This document shows, piece by piece, positions 1-9,793 of a stretch of DNA of 64,000 nt (position 1 is the first letter of the stretch; each line of letters opens with the position of its first letter). The DNA lies in assembly GCA_023423935.1 (NCBI GenBank), contig JAFAEQ010000015.1, positions 1 to 64,000 of the forward strand, read 5' to 3'. The notes under the pieces are model-generated. The model saw only the letters and a program-made list of their open reading frames with translations. It did no database searches and was not told the DNA's origin. This DNA is from Pseudomonadota bacterium (lineage in GTDB: Bacteria > Pseudomonadota > Gammaproteobacteria > Steroidobacterales > Steroidobacteraceae). The translations under genes were made by a program, and so were the position numbers.

Positions 1-76
1 TCCCGCCAACGCCACTGCGCGGGGGGGGCGCGCCGGTGGTGGGGGCGCCGGGGCCGAAGAGTCTCGCCTGGATCAT
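1..76 (-). CDS. 5' end of an unidentified protein, cut by window start
   Basis: An ATG lies 7 bases after the stop of the AIM24-family gene on the same strand, with a weak purine-rich stretch (CCTGAG) before it. The frame stays open to the window edge, giving 25 residues that begin MIQARLFGPG and then become Pro/Gly/Ala-rich. A run of eight C/G within it is a possible slippage tract. The tight spacing suggests co-transcription with the AIM24 gene. Too little is visible to name a family. Confidence 0.4.
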   Translation of the reverse strand, partial: MIQARLFGPGAPTTGAPPPRSGVGG

Positions 77-83
77 GCTCAGG

Positions 84-881
84 TCAGTTGTTGTCGCCGT
101 CGAGCAGTCCGCCCAGCGAGCCAAGCACCGAGCCTTCACCGACCTGTCGTCCGCCGGCGGCCGGCGCCGAGGCGATGATGCGATTTGCGAGGCGACTGAG
201 CGGCAAAGACTGCAGCCAGATGCGGCCCGGGCCGCGCAGCGTCGCGAAGAACAAACCTTCGCCGCCGAACAATGCGCTCTTCAGCTTGCCGACATATTGA
301 ATGTCGAAGTCGACGCTCGGCTGGAACGCGACGACGCAACCCGTATCGACGCGCACGACTTCGCCCGGTGCCAGATCTTTGGCCATCAACGTGCCGCCCG
401 CGTGCACGAACACCATGCCGTCGCCATCGAGCTTCTGCATGATGAAGCCTTCGCCGCCGAACAGGCCCACGCCGAGCTTGCGCTGAAACGCGATGCCGAG
501 CGAGACGCCGCGGGCTGCGCACAGGAAGCTGTCCTTCTGACAGATCAGGGTGCCGCCGACGTCCGTGAGTTTCACGGCAATGATCTTGCCGGGATAGGGC
601 GCCGCGAATGCGACGCGTCGCTTCTCACGCGATTCGTTGTGGAAGATGGTCGTGAACAGCGACTCGCCGGTGAGCAGGCGTTTACCGGCGCCGAGCAGTT
701 TGCCCATGAGCCCGCTTTGCTGTGCGGAGCCGTCGCCGAAGATGGTGTCCATCTCGATGCCATCCTGCATCATCATCATGGCGCCCGCCTCACCGACCGC
801 AGCCTCGCCCGGATCGAGCTCGACCTCCACATACTGCATGTCGTCGCCGAAGATTTCGTAGTCCACTACGTCCATTGCCAT
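84..881 (-). CDS. AIM24 / TIGR00266 family protein
   Basis: 265 residues, the usual length for the family. The protein is Gly-rich and beta-strand-rich, with three repeats containing GGEG or GGTL (for example LFGGEGFIMQKL and ALFGGEGLFFATL), typical of the TIGR00266/AIM24 beta-roll. There is no signal peptide or membrane helix. The bacterial role is not established; relatives are cytosolic and sometimes sit in stress-related operons. The start was chosen because MAMDVVDYEI gives the full N-terminal strand. Only a weak AGACAG precedes it. The unknown gene at the window edge follows in the same direction. Confidence 0.85.
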   Translation of the reverse strand: MAMDVVDYEIFGDDMQYVEVELDPGEAAVGEAGAMMMMQDGIEMDTIFGDGSAQQSGLMGKLLGAGKRLLTGESLFTTIFHNESREKRRVAFAAPYPGKIIAVKLTDVGGTLICQKDSFLCAARGVSLGIAFQRKLGVGLFGGEGFIMQKLDGDGMVFVHAGGTLMAKDLAPGEVVRVDTGCVVAFQPSVDFDIQYVGKLKSALFGGEGLFFATLRGPGRIWLQSLPLSRLANRIIASAPAAGGRQVGEGSVLGSLGGLLDGDNN

Positions 882-992
882 GATCTGTCTAGCTCGCGCT
901 GCCTGGAAAAGGGCGGGAAGGATAGCGCAAGCCCAAATCGCGCGGACAGGCCCGACTTTCAGGAAAAGCTTTCAGGAAGGAAGCGCTGCGGA

Positions 993-1844
993 CTACGGCC
1001 GCTGCAGTTCCTCGATCGGCGGACACGCGGATGAGGGTTTTGGCGAATAGGAGGCGATCTTCCGGCCCTTGCTCGAGAGCGACCGGTCGATCTGCCCGAT
1101 GCGCAACGTGCGCAGCCCCGCCACCACCGCACGCGCATTGACGTCCGCGCCCAGTCGATCGGTGTGGATGAAATCCTTGATGAAGAACTTCGCCACGGCG
1201 TGCTGTCCGAGCCGCTGATACTCATCGGCAATGATTCGCGACACGTCGACGAATCGGACCTTCTCGGCCCGGGCGACAGCAAGATCCCATGCGCGGTACT
1301 CGTCGGCCTTGCAGGCGATGCGGCCCTCATCCCAGCGATTGGTCAGCGTCAATGTCATTACAATGGGCGTGGCTTCATGCGCACCCACATCGGCAATCAT
1401 CTTGCGCAGGTACCAGCCGAAGGTGTGCACCACTTCGTGCTTCTTCGTGATGACGTTGTCGATTTCCTGCGTCTCTTCACCGATGCCGGGAATCGTGCCG
1501 CGCGCACGCAGCGGCCTCGTCGATCCAGGCGGTTCCTTGTTCAGCGCGCCCGCATCGTTGTGGCCGAACTGAATCAAAACGATATCTCCCGCCTTCAGTT
1601 CGCCGAGCAACGAATCCCAATGGCCCTCGGTGATGAACGTGCGGCTGCTGCGGCCACCGACTGCGCGATTCGCAATCTCGATCTTCTTCGCATCGAAATA
1701 GTCGGCGAACGGCTCGCCCCAGCCCTGCTGATCGGCTCCTTCGTACTTTGCCGCGGTCGAATCGCCTGCGATGAAGAGCGTCGGTCTGGACCACGCCGGA
1801 AGCGAAGCGGCGAGCGTAAACAGTAGAACGAGAGCATTTCGCAT
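993..1844 (-). CDS. Exported SGNH esterase, rhamnogalacturonan acetylesterase-like
   Basis: 283 residues with a signal peptide (about residues 1-19, ending PAWS). SGNH blocks are visible: block I AGDST with the nucleophile Ser near residue 29, block II AVGGRSSRTF, block III FGHND, and a C-terminal D-x-x-H-T (DFIHTD) for the Asp/His pair. This arrangement matches rhamnogalacturonan acetylesterases, which remove acetyl groups from pectic backbones. The protein is probably periplasmic or secreted. It follows a second SGNH esterase on the same strand, 89 bp away, which suggests a small carbohydrate-ester set. The substrate is inferred from family only. Confidence 0.85.
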   Translation of the reverse strand: MRNALVLLFTLAASLPAWSRPTLFIAGDSTAAKYEGADQQGWGEPFADYFDAKKIEIANRAVGGRSSRTFITEGHWDSLLGELKAGDIVLIQFGHNDAGALNKEPPGSTRPLRARGTIPGIGEETQEIDNVITKKHEVVHTFGWYLRKMIADVGAHEATPIVMTLTLTNRWDEGRIACKADEYRAWDLAVARAEKVRFVDVSRIIADEYQRLGQHAVAKFFIKDFIHTDRLGADVNARAVVAGLRTLRIGQIDRSLSSKGRKIASYSPKPSSACPPIEELQRP

Positions 1845-1902
1845 CGACGGGCCCTCACGGATACAGCGCAGATTTTTTAGGGTCGTTCGTTCTCACCCGC
1901 TG

Positions 1903-1936
1903 CACCCCGTGTCCCCCGTGGAGGTCTTGCTCTTCA
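1903..1936 (+). repeat. Dispersed CCCCGTG-type intergenic repeat, copy 1
   Basis: The core CACCCCGTGTCCCCCGTGG is followed by AGGTCTTGCTCTTC. Similar cores occur at 9.8-10.06 kb (three in tandem), at 45.87 kb (inverted) and at 46.02 kb. This copy ends exactly at the stop codon of the upstream-lying SGNH gene on the minus strand. Confidence 0.7.
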
Positions 1937-3178
1937 TCTAAGGAGTTCCAGAGGAATCGCCTCACCCATCGCGCGATAACCGGCCGGCGACGGATGAAGG
2001 TGATCGCCCGAATCGAACGGTGGCAGCAGCCAATCGGGTCGCCGTGGATCTGCGGTGAGCTGGTCGAAGTCGATGACTGCATCGAAATGTCCGCGCTCGC
2101 GAATCCAGGCATTCACGCGTTGTCGGTCGCGCTCGTTGGTGGCGTCCGGGTGATAGTAGGCGAAGCCGCTGAATGGAAGCAGCGTCCCGCCGATGACCTG
2201 GATGCCGTGCGAATGCGCGCGTTCGACGATCTCGCGGTACGCAACGATGAGCTGTTTCACGAGCTCATCGTGCGCCTGAGCGGATACCGCGCCGTCGCGG
2301 GTGAGCGTGCCGAGATCGTTGATGCCTTCGAGCAGGATCAGATAGCGCACGCCGCTGCGCGCGAGCACGTCGCGATCGAAGCGGGCGAGTGCGTTCGGGC
2401 CATTGCCGTCGAGCAGCATCCGGTTGCCGCCGATACCGGCATTCACGACGGCAAGCTTGCGATGTTCCCGAGATTGCTGGAGTCGTTCGGCGAGCACATC
2501 CGGCCAACGATTGTTGGCGTTGAGCGTGGAGCCGCTGCCATCGGTAATCGAATCGCCGAATGCGACGATGGCAGCACCACCCGGCGCCACGACATCGATG
2601 CCGGAAAGAAAGTACCAGTGTTCGAGGGTTTGCGCGTTCGGCAGCTCTCCCGCATTCGTCGGAGCATCAACGGCGAGGTAAGAGGTTGCATGCGAGGCGA
2701 CGTGCCCCGTCTGTCTCGCTGGAACCGATTCGATCTGCATCGTGACCGCAACGCTTGCGAGTGCTGCCGCGGTGAAGCTGACAGGATCCGAAGTGAGCTC
2801 TGCGCCTGCGGGAATGGTCACGTCCCGATGATTGTTGAACGTCACGATCGTGTTCGAGGCCGCATCGATCTTTCCCGAATCCCGCGACACGGGGCGGGCC
2901 ACATCGACCGCGAGGATGTGCAACGGCTCTGTTCCCATCGCGTTCGAGACGTGCACTCGCAACGACGATCCGCCGAGCGAGAGTCGCACGATCTGTCGGA
3001 TGGTCACGTTGCGTTGCAGGTCGGCAGGAAGCGCGTTGTTGCCTTCCGCCGCCCATTGGGCGGAGCCCCAGGATGCGACCCATTCCTCGCGTGCATGGGC
3101 GGGTGCGGACGCAAGTATCCAGACCAGCAGCACAGCCAAGGCGCGGACTGCGGCCACACTCTTCTTATATGTAAACAT
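1934..3178 (-). CDS. Exported SGNH/GDSL hydrolase
   Basis: The start is placed at MFTYKKSVAA because it begins a clear signal peptide (about 29 residues, ending APAHA); the frame is open further upstream but encodes only low-complexity residues. The mature part has an N-terminal beta-rich domain of about 170 residues, then the SGNH hydrolase domain: AFGDSITDG (block I), NAGIGGNR (block II), EGINDLG (block III) and GDHLHPS (catalytic Asp/His). Proteins of this layout are secreted esterases or lipases, often acting on acylated saccharides. The substrate is unknown. It is co-directional with the acetylesterase-like gene. Confidence 0.85.
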   Translation of the reverse strand: MFTYKKSVAAVRALAVLLVWILASAPAHAREEWVASWGSAQWAAEGNNALPADLQRNVTIRQIVRLSLGGSSLRVHVSNAMGTEPLHILAVDVARPVSRDSGKIDAASNTIVTFNNHRDVTIPAGAELTSDPVSFTAAALASVAVTMQIESVPARQTGHVASHATSYLAVDAPTNAGELPNAQTLEHWYFLSGIDVVAPGGAAIVAFGDSITDGSGSTLNANNRWPDVLAERLQQSREHRKLAVVNAGIGGNRMLLDGNGPNALARFDRDVLARSGVRYLILLEGINDLGTLTRDGAVSAQAHDELVKQLIVAYREIVERAHSHGIQVIGGTLLPFSGFAYYHPDATNERDRQRVNAWIRERGHFDAVIDFDQLTADPRRPDWLLPPFDSGDHLHPSPAGYRAMGEAIPLELLR

Positions 3179-3242
3179 GGCCCCGGACGCTAACGAGCAC
3201 CTGCGGGAGCGCCTATTCGACATTCGTATGACCGCACGCGCG

Positions 3243-4172
3243 CTACTTTGAAGTTCTGGAAGCGGCAGCAAACACGACTGCGCCAACGACGATGAACACG
3301 GCGAGCCAGAGGAGGACGTACGGAAGCGCTGCGACCAGGTAGACGAATGCCATCGATAGCGACAGTGCACTCACCCACGCGAGCGTGAAAATGGCAGCCG
3401 CGAACAATCGCCAGGTACCGAACGCACCGAAGCTGCGAGCACTGCGATTCGGATCCGGATTGCGGAAATACTGGCGCAACGTGCGCGCATCCGCAGTCGG
3501 GTTGCGCAGAACCTCGATGCACGCGCCGATGATGGCAAGCGCAAGCCAGGGCGCGGCATCGTGAATGAACGAGATCAGTGAGGCGAACTCATAGCCGGTG
3601 CCGGACCAGTAGGAATGAGTGCGATACCACGCAGCCGCGCTGCCCCAGCGATCGACGAGCAGATAAGAGAGTGCACCATAGCCTTTGAGCGCCGGTGCAA
3701 GTGATGCCTGAGCCGCCTCCCCGAGGATCGAATCGTTGTTGGCGAAGGGTGAGGCGACCATGTAGAGCAGGGCGGGTACACCGACGAACACGGCCGCGTT
3801 GGCAGTCGCGGCTCGCCATAGCTGCCGTCGCCGCATGTCGCGATCTTCGAATGGGCGTTTGCGTGCCACGAGGCGCGCTGCCTGATCGATCAGGATCGCG
3901 AGTACGCAGACATACACGGGCAACAGAATCGGGTCGTAGTACGGAGCGATCGTGGCTGCAATGGAACTCACGGTCTTGCCCAAACTTGCTGACCACTCTG
4001 CGGCGTTCAGCGTCGCTGTCCGAATCCAGAGATCAAACACGAAGCCAGTTGCGATCGACAGGGCGCCGAGCGCTGCGCGACTACGCCAATCGATGCGGTC
4101 GGGGCGTCTCAGTGCACGCTCGATGGTAGCAAGCAATATCAGTGCACCCACGAGCCAGAGGAGACTTTCCAT
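3243..4172 (-). CDS. Multi-pass membrane protein of unknown function
   Basis: 309 residues with about seven hydrophobic helices (near residues 1-19, 35-50, 85-105, 130-150, 215-232, 255-275 and 278-302). One hydrophilic stretch between helices carries DPNRSARSFG. No motif of a known transporter or enzyme was recognised. It lies 64 bp upstream of the SGNH hydrolase gene on the same strand and could share its transcript. Function cannot be assigned. Confidence 0.75.
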   Translation of the reverse strand: MESLLWLVGALILLATIERALRRPDRIDWRSRAALGALSIATGFVFDLWIRTATLNAAEWSASLGKTVSSIAATIAPYYDPILLPVYVCVLAILIDQAARLVARKRPFEDRDMRRRQLWRAATANAAVFVGVPALLYMVASPFANNDSILGEAAQASLAPALKGYGALSYLLVDRWGSAAAWYRTHSYWSGTGYEFASLISFIHDAAPWLALAIIGACIEVLRNPTADARTLRQYFRNPDPNRSARSFGAFGTWRLFAAAIFTLAWVSALSLSMAFVYLVAALPYVLLWLAVFIVVGAVVFAAASRTSK

Positions 4173-4287
4173 CTTCGTTCGATCCCGCTGCGGACTGCCT
4201 GTCCGTTATGCGGCACCTTAGCGGGATCGATCAGTCCGAACCATGACGACAGTCACTACCTCGACCTGGAACGACAGGCCCTGGAGT

Positions 4288-5148
4288 TCAGGGTTTCATC
4301 GGATTGGGGGCGAGCCAGGCACGGCTGCGAGCCAGATCGATCGTCACCAGATGCTGGCTCAGGAATGGCTGGCCCAGATTGCCGTCCATGATCATGTCCG
4401 TCACCGCGACAGGGCTGTCGATGGTGATGCCCGGTGCGATCTCCATTTGCAGCCGCAGCTCGGCAATATCCGGTTTCAGACCGAATTCCGCGGCGTAATC
4501 CTTGGCGATCAGCGATACGCCGCCGGCGCCCGAATCGAGCAGGAGCCACGTCATTCCCTGTGCGCGCGGTACGCCGAGAAACACGCTCAGGCAGCGTGCC
4601 GAGCATTCGCGCGAGACGCGCAAGGGCAGCTCGATCATGTCTTTGGTGCGCGCCGCGAGGCTGGCATCGGTTTCTATCGTCAAGGTACGCGCCCGCTGAT
4701 CCATGGTGAACGCTTTGCCGTCGAAGGCATCCAGGGAGAGGATCCCATCCGGCTGCTTGTCGCCTTTGAAGTGATCGCCCATGTCGTAGGAGCCGACGTT
4801 CACCGGTACGAGAGGCACGCCATCCGCGGCAAGTGCCACGTTGCTGCACGTGGGCGTGTCGCCGCGCGTGCCGAACATGTTGTAGCCGGTCGTGCGACGG
4901 TTGAACTTGCAATCGAGCGATGCTGCGAACGTCGGCGTCACCATCGTCATGCCGCCGCCGGTGTCGAACAGAAAGTCTCCGGTCCTGCCCTGGATGCTGA
5001 CGCGTACCGTCCACAGCGCTTTTCGATAGCGATCCAGCTCGATCACTTGAGGCCCGGCAAGACTTGCGGGATGGCCTTCATGCGCGAGCGCGGCGCTCAA
5101 GACAGCAAGACAGAGGCAAAGGGACAGAGCCGAGCGGGCGATGGACAA
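4288..5148 (-). CDS. Exported two-lobed aspartic protease (retropepsin-like)
   Basis: 286 residues with a signal peptide (about residues 1-22, ending ALAHE). Two active-site-like loops are present: FDTGGG around Asp62 and LLDSGAGG around Asp205. One chain therefore seems to supply both catalytic aspartates, as in a pepsin-like pseudodimer. Four Cys in the middle could form disulfides. GAGGTG upstream of the ATG supports this start. The likely site of action is the periplasm. It belongs to the bacterial aspartyl-protease/retropepsin-like group; the substrate is unknown. Confidence 0.8.
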   Translation of the reverse strand: MSIARSALSLCLCLAVLSAALAHEGHPASLAGPQVIELDRYRKALWTVRVSIQGRTGDFLFDTGGGMTMVTPTFAASLDCKFNRRTTGYNMFGTRGDTPTCSNVALAADGVPLVPVNVGSYDMGDHFKGDKQPDGILSLDAFDGKAFTMDQRARTLTIETDASLAARTKDMIELPLRVSRECSARCLSVFLGVPRAQGMTWLLLDSGAGGVSLIAKDYAAEFGLKPDIAELRLQMEIAPGITIDSPVAVTDMIMDGNLGQPFLSQHLVTIDLARSRAWLAPNPMKP

Positions 5149-5351
5149 GCGACACCTCAGTCTGGCTGGCGGCTAATGGCTTCTTCTTGTACTTGATGCG
5201 CCAGCCTGCGAATTCGTTGCAGCGCCGAACCGACGGGTCTTGCGGCAATAGGTGGGGACGAGAAGTGACCTCAGCTACAACCTGGCTACAACCTTTTGGG
5301 CGATCGCTGCGTCCAACTGCACATGACAGTCTGGGATGACCATCAATCGCC

Positions 5352-7625
5352 ATGAAAACAGGATCGTTCACTTCGGATCGAGGCCTTGCCCAACGGCTCC
5401 TGGTATCGCTCGTCGGTCTCGCGGCGTTGCTCGCGCTCTGCGCGCCTGCGCGAGCCGTGCAGATCGATGGCAGGATCGACGCTGAAGAATGGCACGACGC
5501 TCGCTATATCAGCGACTTTCGCAAGGTGCAGCCGCTCAATGGCGAGCCGGCATCGTTGAAGACCGAAGTCTGGATTCTGGCCTCGCAGGAAGGCCTCGCT
5601 GTCGCCTTCCGCAATACACAGCCGCTCTCCGTGCCGCGAACTAAGCAACGCGTGCGGCGCGACTTCGAAGATCAGGTGGATCGGGTCGATCTGATGATCG
5701 ATTTCGATAACGACGGTCGCACCGGCTACGTCTTCACGGTGAGTTCCACCGACGGCATCTACGATGCAATCCTGAGCAATCAGGTCGAATTCAATGAAGA
5801 CTGGGACGGCAACTGGCGCCACGCAGTGCACGAGGATGACGAGGGTTGGAGCGTCGAAGTGCTCATTCCCTGGCACATCGCGCCGATGCGTGAGGCCGCA
5901 GGCGAGGCGCGCACCTTGAGCGTCTATGTCGATCGCATCGTCGGCTCGACCGGCGAGCGGGTTGCCTGGCCATTGGCCAGCTTCGAACGGCCGCGCTTTC
6001 TATCCGACTTCGCTCGCATCGAAGTGGTCAACTACAGCCAATCGTTGCTCGCGATCACGCCGTACGTCTCGAGCCTCTACGACAATGTACGGGATCACGG
6101 TGAAGTGGATGGCGGTGGCGATCTTTTCTGGAAGCCGAACGGCCAGACCCAGCTCGCCGCCACTTTGAACCCTGACTTCGGTCAGGTGGAAAGCGACGAT
6201 CTGGTGGTGAATTTCGATGCCACCGAAACGTTCATCAGCGACAAACGCCCGTTCTTTACGGAGAACCAGGGAATCTTCGAGTTCACGACCCCCTCGGATT
6301 ACAGCCAGTTGCTGTACACCCGTCGCGTGGGCGGTCCGGCGGACGATGGTCGCGGATCGGGCGACATCATCGGCGCGCTCAAGCTGAATGGCAGTATCGG
6401 TGCGACCAAGTACGGCCTGTTTGCGGCAGACGAAGCGGATGCCGCAGGCCGCACTTTCACTGCCGCGCGTCTGGTGCGCGACTTCAGCACGCAGAATCTC
6501 GGATTCATGGCGACGCACGTCGAGCGACCGTATCTGGATCGCAATGCGTCGGTAGTCGGTGTCGATCACAACTGGCGTCCGACGGCGCGCTGGAACGTGC
6601 GCACGCGTGTGATTCGAAGCGACATCGAGCAGAGCGGCGCGAGCTCGCGCGATAACGGTGCGACCGTCTGGGCGGATTACGAGATGGACCATGGCTGGCG
6701 CCAGCAATGGATCGCCATGCACTTCGGCGATGAGCTGCAGCTGAACGATGCCGGCTATCTCTCGCGCAACGACATGAACTATCTGCACTGGCAGGTGAAC
6801 AAGCGTTTCACCGATCTGCCGGAGAGCTCGCGCTACGCATCGAAGGATTGGCGATGGCGTGTGACAGGTATCTACAACGATCATGGCCAAAGCCTGGGAA
6901 ATCAGTTGCGGATCAGTCGCGAAAGCCGTCTGCGCAATGGCAGCTACGAGTTCGGGCAGATCAATATCAACGCGGCGGGAGTCAACGATCTCATCACGCG
7001 CGGCAACGGCGTCGTCAACATGCCGGCGAAGTTCGGTACCTATTTCAACTACGAGCGGCCTCGCAAGGGCAACTGGTCTTACGAGCTGGAGATCGAAACG
7101 TTCAGCAGTGGTCTCGAGGATCGCGAGAAGATCGGATACAGCCTGTATCTGGAGCCGACATACTTCATCAACGATGCGTTCAATGTGTATCTGGGTCTTT
7201 ATTCGGATCGCACGCGGGCCTGGCTCGTCTGGCAGCGGGAGAACCTGATCGGCGATTTCGATGCGCGTGAGCAGCATATCGACGCCGGCTTCAACTGGAC
7301 CATCAGTCCGAACCAGGAACTGCGACTCAAGCTGCAGGCGATCGGTATCAGCGCCGATGCGCGCCAGGGTTATCGTGTGAACGGCGAGGGCAACGCGATT
7401 GCAAGCGAGGATCCGATCGAGGATTTCGGCGTGCGCAATCTCGGCGTGCAGCTGCGCTATCGATATGAGATCGCGCCGCTTTCGTTTCTATACATCGTCT
7501 ATGGCCGCGGCGGATATGAGCTCGAGGAGGGCGCCGAGGGTTCCAGCCGCCGGCTGCGCAACAGCTTCAGTCTGCGCGATGACGAGCAATTGCTGGTGAA
7601 GGTGAGTTATCGCTTCGAGAACTGA
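5352..7625 (+). CDS. DUF5916 outer-membrane protein with CBM9-like N-terminal domain
   Basis: 757 residues. The signal peptide spans about residues 1-35 (ending APARA). Residues 40-220 resemble the family-9 carbohydrate-binding fold found at the start of DUF5916 proteins (IDGRIDAEEWHDA, then DRVDLMIDFDNDGRTGY). The remainder is rich in alternating aromatic/polar strands and ends in YRFEN, as expected for an outer-membrane beta-barrel. Family members occur in polysaccharide- or peptide-using bacteria but have no proven activity. It is transcribed away from the aspartic protease across a 203 bp gap in which no clear promoter was seen. Confidence 0.88.
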   Translation: MKTGSFTSDRGLAQRLLVSLVGLAALLALCAPARAVQIDGRIDAEEWHDARYISDFRKVQPLNGEPASLKTEVWILASQEGLAVAFRNTQPLSVPRTKQRVRRDFEDQVDRVDLMIDFDNDGRTGYVFTVSSTDGIYDAILSNQVEFNEDWDGNWRHAVHEDDEGWSVEVLIPWHIAPMREAAGEARTLSVYVDRIVGSTGERVAWPLASFERPRFLSDFARIEVVNYSQSLLAITPYVSSLYDNVRDHGEVDGGGDLFWKPNGQTQLAATLNPDFGQVESDDLVVNFDATETFISDKRPFFTENQGIFEFTTPSDYSQLLYTRRVGGPADDGRGSGDIIGALKLNGSIGATKYGLFAADEADAAGRTFTAARLVRDFSTQNLGFMATHVERPYLDRNASVVGVDHNWRPTARWNVRTRVIRSDIEQSGASSRDNGATVWADYEMDHGWRQQWIAMHFGDELQLNDAGYLSRNDMNYLHWQVNKRFTDLPESSRYASKDWRWRVTGIYNDHGQSLGNQLRISRESRLRNGSYEFGQININAAGVNDLITRGNGVVNMPAKFGTYFNYERPRKGNWSYELEIETFSSGLEDREKIGYSLYLEPTYFINDAFNVYLGLYSDRTRAWLVWQRENLIGDFDAREQHIDAGFNWTISPNQELRLKLQAIGISADARQGYRVNGEGNAIASEDPIEDFGVRNLGVQLRYRYEIAPLSFLYIVYGRGGYELEEGAEGSSRRLRNSFSLRDDEQLLVKVSYRFEN

Positions 7626-7638
7626 ACGAATGTGGTCG

Positions 7639-8850
7639 TCAGGCGACGTGTGTGGCCCACAGATCATTCAGATAATTGAAGTTCCAGTTCTCGTGTGACT
7701 CACGGGCGACGATCTTGTCGTTGATGTGCGATTCCGACAGGTCGATCAGCCTGGGTTCCAGTGGCAGGCCTGACTTCGTGGAGAAGAAGATCTTGACCTT
7801 TGGTGCGGTGAGCTTCTTCGGGTTCTGCTCGACGACGACGGCGAGCTTGCCGGAGGCCATTCGCACCAGCGAGCCGACCGGATAGATGCCGATCGTTTTC
7901 ACGAAGGTCTGCAGCACCACGGGGTCGAAATGGCCTTGCCAGGTCGCCATCCGCGAGATGGCTTCCGCGGGATCCCAGCCGGCCTTGTATGGGCGGTCCG
8001 AGGTGATGGCATCGTAGACGTCGCACACCGCACTCATACGTGCGATCAGCGAGATCTGATCCGCAGGAAGTTTGTCGGGGTAGCCGGTGCCATCGATGCG
8101 TTCGTGATGATGCCGGCACACATCGAGAACGCGTTCGTTGTCGACGCCGCTTTCGAGCAGCATCTCGTGTCCTCTTACCGGATGCGATTTGATGATCGTG
8201 AATTCTTCGTCGGTGAGCTTGCCGGGCTTGTTGATGATGTCCTGCGGCATCGCGGCCTTGCCCAGGTCATGCAGCAGGCCTGCCATCCCGGCATCGCGAC
8301 ATGCCGCGTCATCGAGCCCGAGCTGACGTCCGAGCGACACCATCAGCGCGCAGACCGACACGGAATGCAGATAGGTGTATTCGTCCGCCGTCTTCAACCG
8401 ACACAGGCTGATCAACGCATCCGAGTTGTTGTCGACCGACTCGACGATGTCGTTGACCAGCGGCATGCACTCGCCGGTATTGATGGCATTGCCCATGCGC
8501 GCTTCGGCGAACAGCGAGGTCATCGCCGATTTCGAACGCTTGAGCACGTTGGTCGCGTTCTGAAGCTCCGAGGCCATCGAGCGGGGCTGTGTCTTCGGAG
8601 CGGCAGCTACGACGAGATCGGGTTCGACGTCGAGACCGCGTTCGGTATCGATCCAGCATTCGCGCGCTCCGCACTCGCGCACGCGGGCGAGCGTTTCCTC
8701 GTCTTCGATGACGAAGCGCATTTTCCACATCGAATGATTGAGCCAGGAGCCCTCGACGGAATGCAGGAACATGCCCGCCCGAACTTTGGCAATGGCGATT
8801 TTTTTCAGCATCGAGCCAGAACCGACTGCAGTTATGTCTGATGAGGGCAC
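7639..8850 (-). CDS. HD-GYP domain cyclic-di-GMP phosphodiesterase with DUF3391 domain
   Basis: 403 residues. The N-terminal 130 residues match DUF3391 (KVRAGMFLHSVEGSW). The HD-GYP domain follows with HDLGKAAMP and the signature HHHERIDGTGYP, and later DVYDAITSDRPY. Active members hydrolyse c-di-GMP using a bi- or tri-nuclear metal centre. The protein is cytosolic. The start is GTG preceded by AGGGAAT; an in-frame ATG 13 codons later (MLKKIAI) is equally possible. It is convergent with the DUF5916 gene, only 13 bp apart. Confidence 0.92.
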   Translation of the reverse strand: MPSSDITAVGSGSMLKKIAIAKVRAGMFLHSVEGSWLNHSMWKMRFVIEDEETLARVRECGARECWIDTERGLDVEPDLVVAAAPKTQPRSMASELQNATNVLKRSKSAMTSLFAEARMGNAINTGECMPLVNDIVESVDNNSDALISLCRLKTADEYTYLHSVSVCALMVSLGRQLGLDDAACRDAGMAGLLHDLGKAAMPQDIINKPGKLTDEEFTIIKSHPVRGHEMLLESGVDNERVLDVCRHHHERIDGTGYPDKLPADQISLIARMSAVCDVYDAITSDRPYKAGWDPAEAISRMATWQGHFDPVVLQTFVKTIGIYPVGSLVRMASGKLAVVVEQNPKKLTAPKVKIFFSTKSGLPLEPRLIDLSESHINDKIVARESHENWNFNYLNDLWATHVA

Positions 8851-9031
8851 ATTCCCTGCCCGCGCCCTTCTTTCCGGACCATCGGCACCGCGTCGGGAAA
8901 GATGAGGGCAGGCCCATGCTTTCGCGAACTGGCTCTCAATGCGCGAGATCCACCTTGCAAATCAGCGGCCGCTTGCCCTGGCCGGCAACGGGGCCGGCAC
9001 TCCGTGGTATCCGGCATTTTTTGGTATCGTC

Positions 9032-9625
9032 ATGCCCATGCCCTCTTTGAAATTTCTCTTGTTCTCGATCTGCGCGGTGCAGATAGCCGCGGTCAGTGCG
9101 GCTGAAATCACGGAACTGCAGCTGGAATCTGCAGAGCGCACCGCCATCGAAACGGCCGCCTGCCGCACGCGCCACGGCGTTTCGCTGGAGCGTGTCATGG
9201 GCCGCATCTACGGGAAGGGTTCACAGGCGGCCGCGGTCGCCGAAGCGCACTGCGCGGCGAGCGGTTCCGCCAATGGATCGCCCAGCCACTACGTCGTTCA
9301 ATGTGCACGCAGCAATGGTGTGTGGGACTGTCAGGGCGAGTGGAATGAGATCACTGTCCCGATCCAGTCCGCACAGCCCGTGGCGGTTCGTGTCGAAGGC
9401 GAGATGACCCCGGCACAGGCGACGAAGGTCGTTCAGAAGATCGCCGCCGCGGGTCGTTTTCAGGGATACGAGCTGCACAAGGCACTGGCATCGCCCTGCT
9501 ATGTCACACAGATGAAAGGCCGTGAGTTCATCGACGTCCGATGCGAAGGCTGGCACATCATCGTGTCGACCTGGTGTCCGCAGGACACGGAATGCCCGCG
9601 CCTGCTGTCGATTGCCAAAGACTGA
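9032..9625 (+). CDS. Exported hypothetical protein with Cys residues
   Basis: The frame opens earlier, but the start is placed at MPMPSLKFLLF because a signal peptide follows (cleavage near AAVSAAE). The mature part is about 175 residues, with Cys in CRTRHGVS, AHCAASG, VQCARS, WDCQGEW, SPCYV, VRCEG, WCPQDTECP. That is eight or more, suggesting disulfides in the periplasm. No family was recognised. It faces away from the HD-GYP gene, and a CCCCGTG repeat block follows it. Confidence 0.7.
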   Translation: MPMPSLKFLLFSICAVQIAAVSAAEITELQLESAERTAIETAACRTRHGVSLERVMGRIYGKGSQAAAVAEAHCAASGSANGSPSHYVVQCARSNGVWDCQGEWNEITVPIQSAQPVAVRVEGEMTPAQATKVVQKIAAAGRFQGYELHKALASPCYVTQMKGREFIDVRCEGWHIIVSTWCPQDTECPRLLSIAKD

Positions 9626-9793
9626 TCGCTCGCACAAGCGCGCATGATCGAACGCGCACTCGCGCATCACGCGCGAGTCGGCCCTGAAGTCTCATCTCCT
9701 CTCGCAAGATTCCCCCTCGCACTTCGAGTCCGAGTGGCGACTCACGTGATCGCACTGCAATGCAGCTCATGCCGCATCGCACAGATGTTCCAA

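Noticed and set aside
36..1034. 332-codon + strand frame over the AIM24 gene
   Set aside because: The minus strand encodes a recognisable full-length family member; the + frame has no motif.
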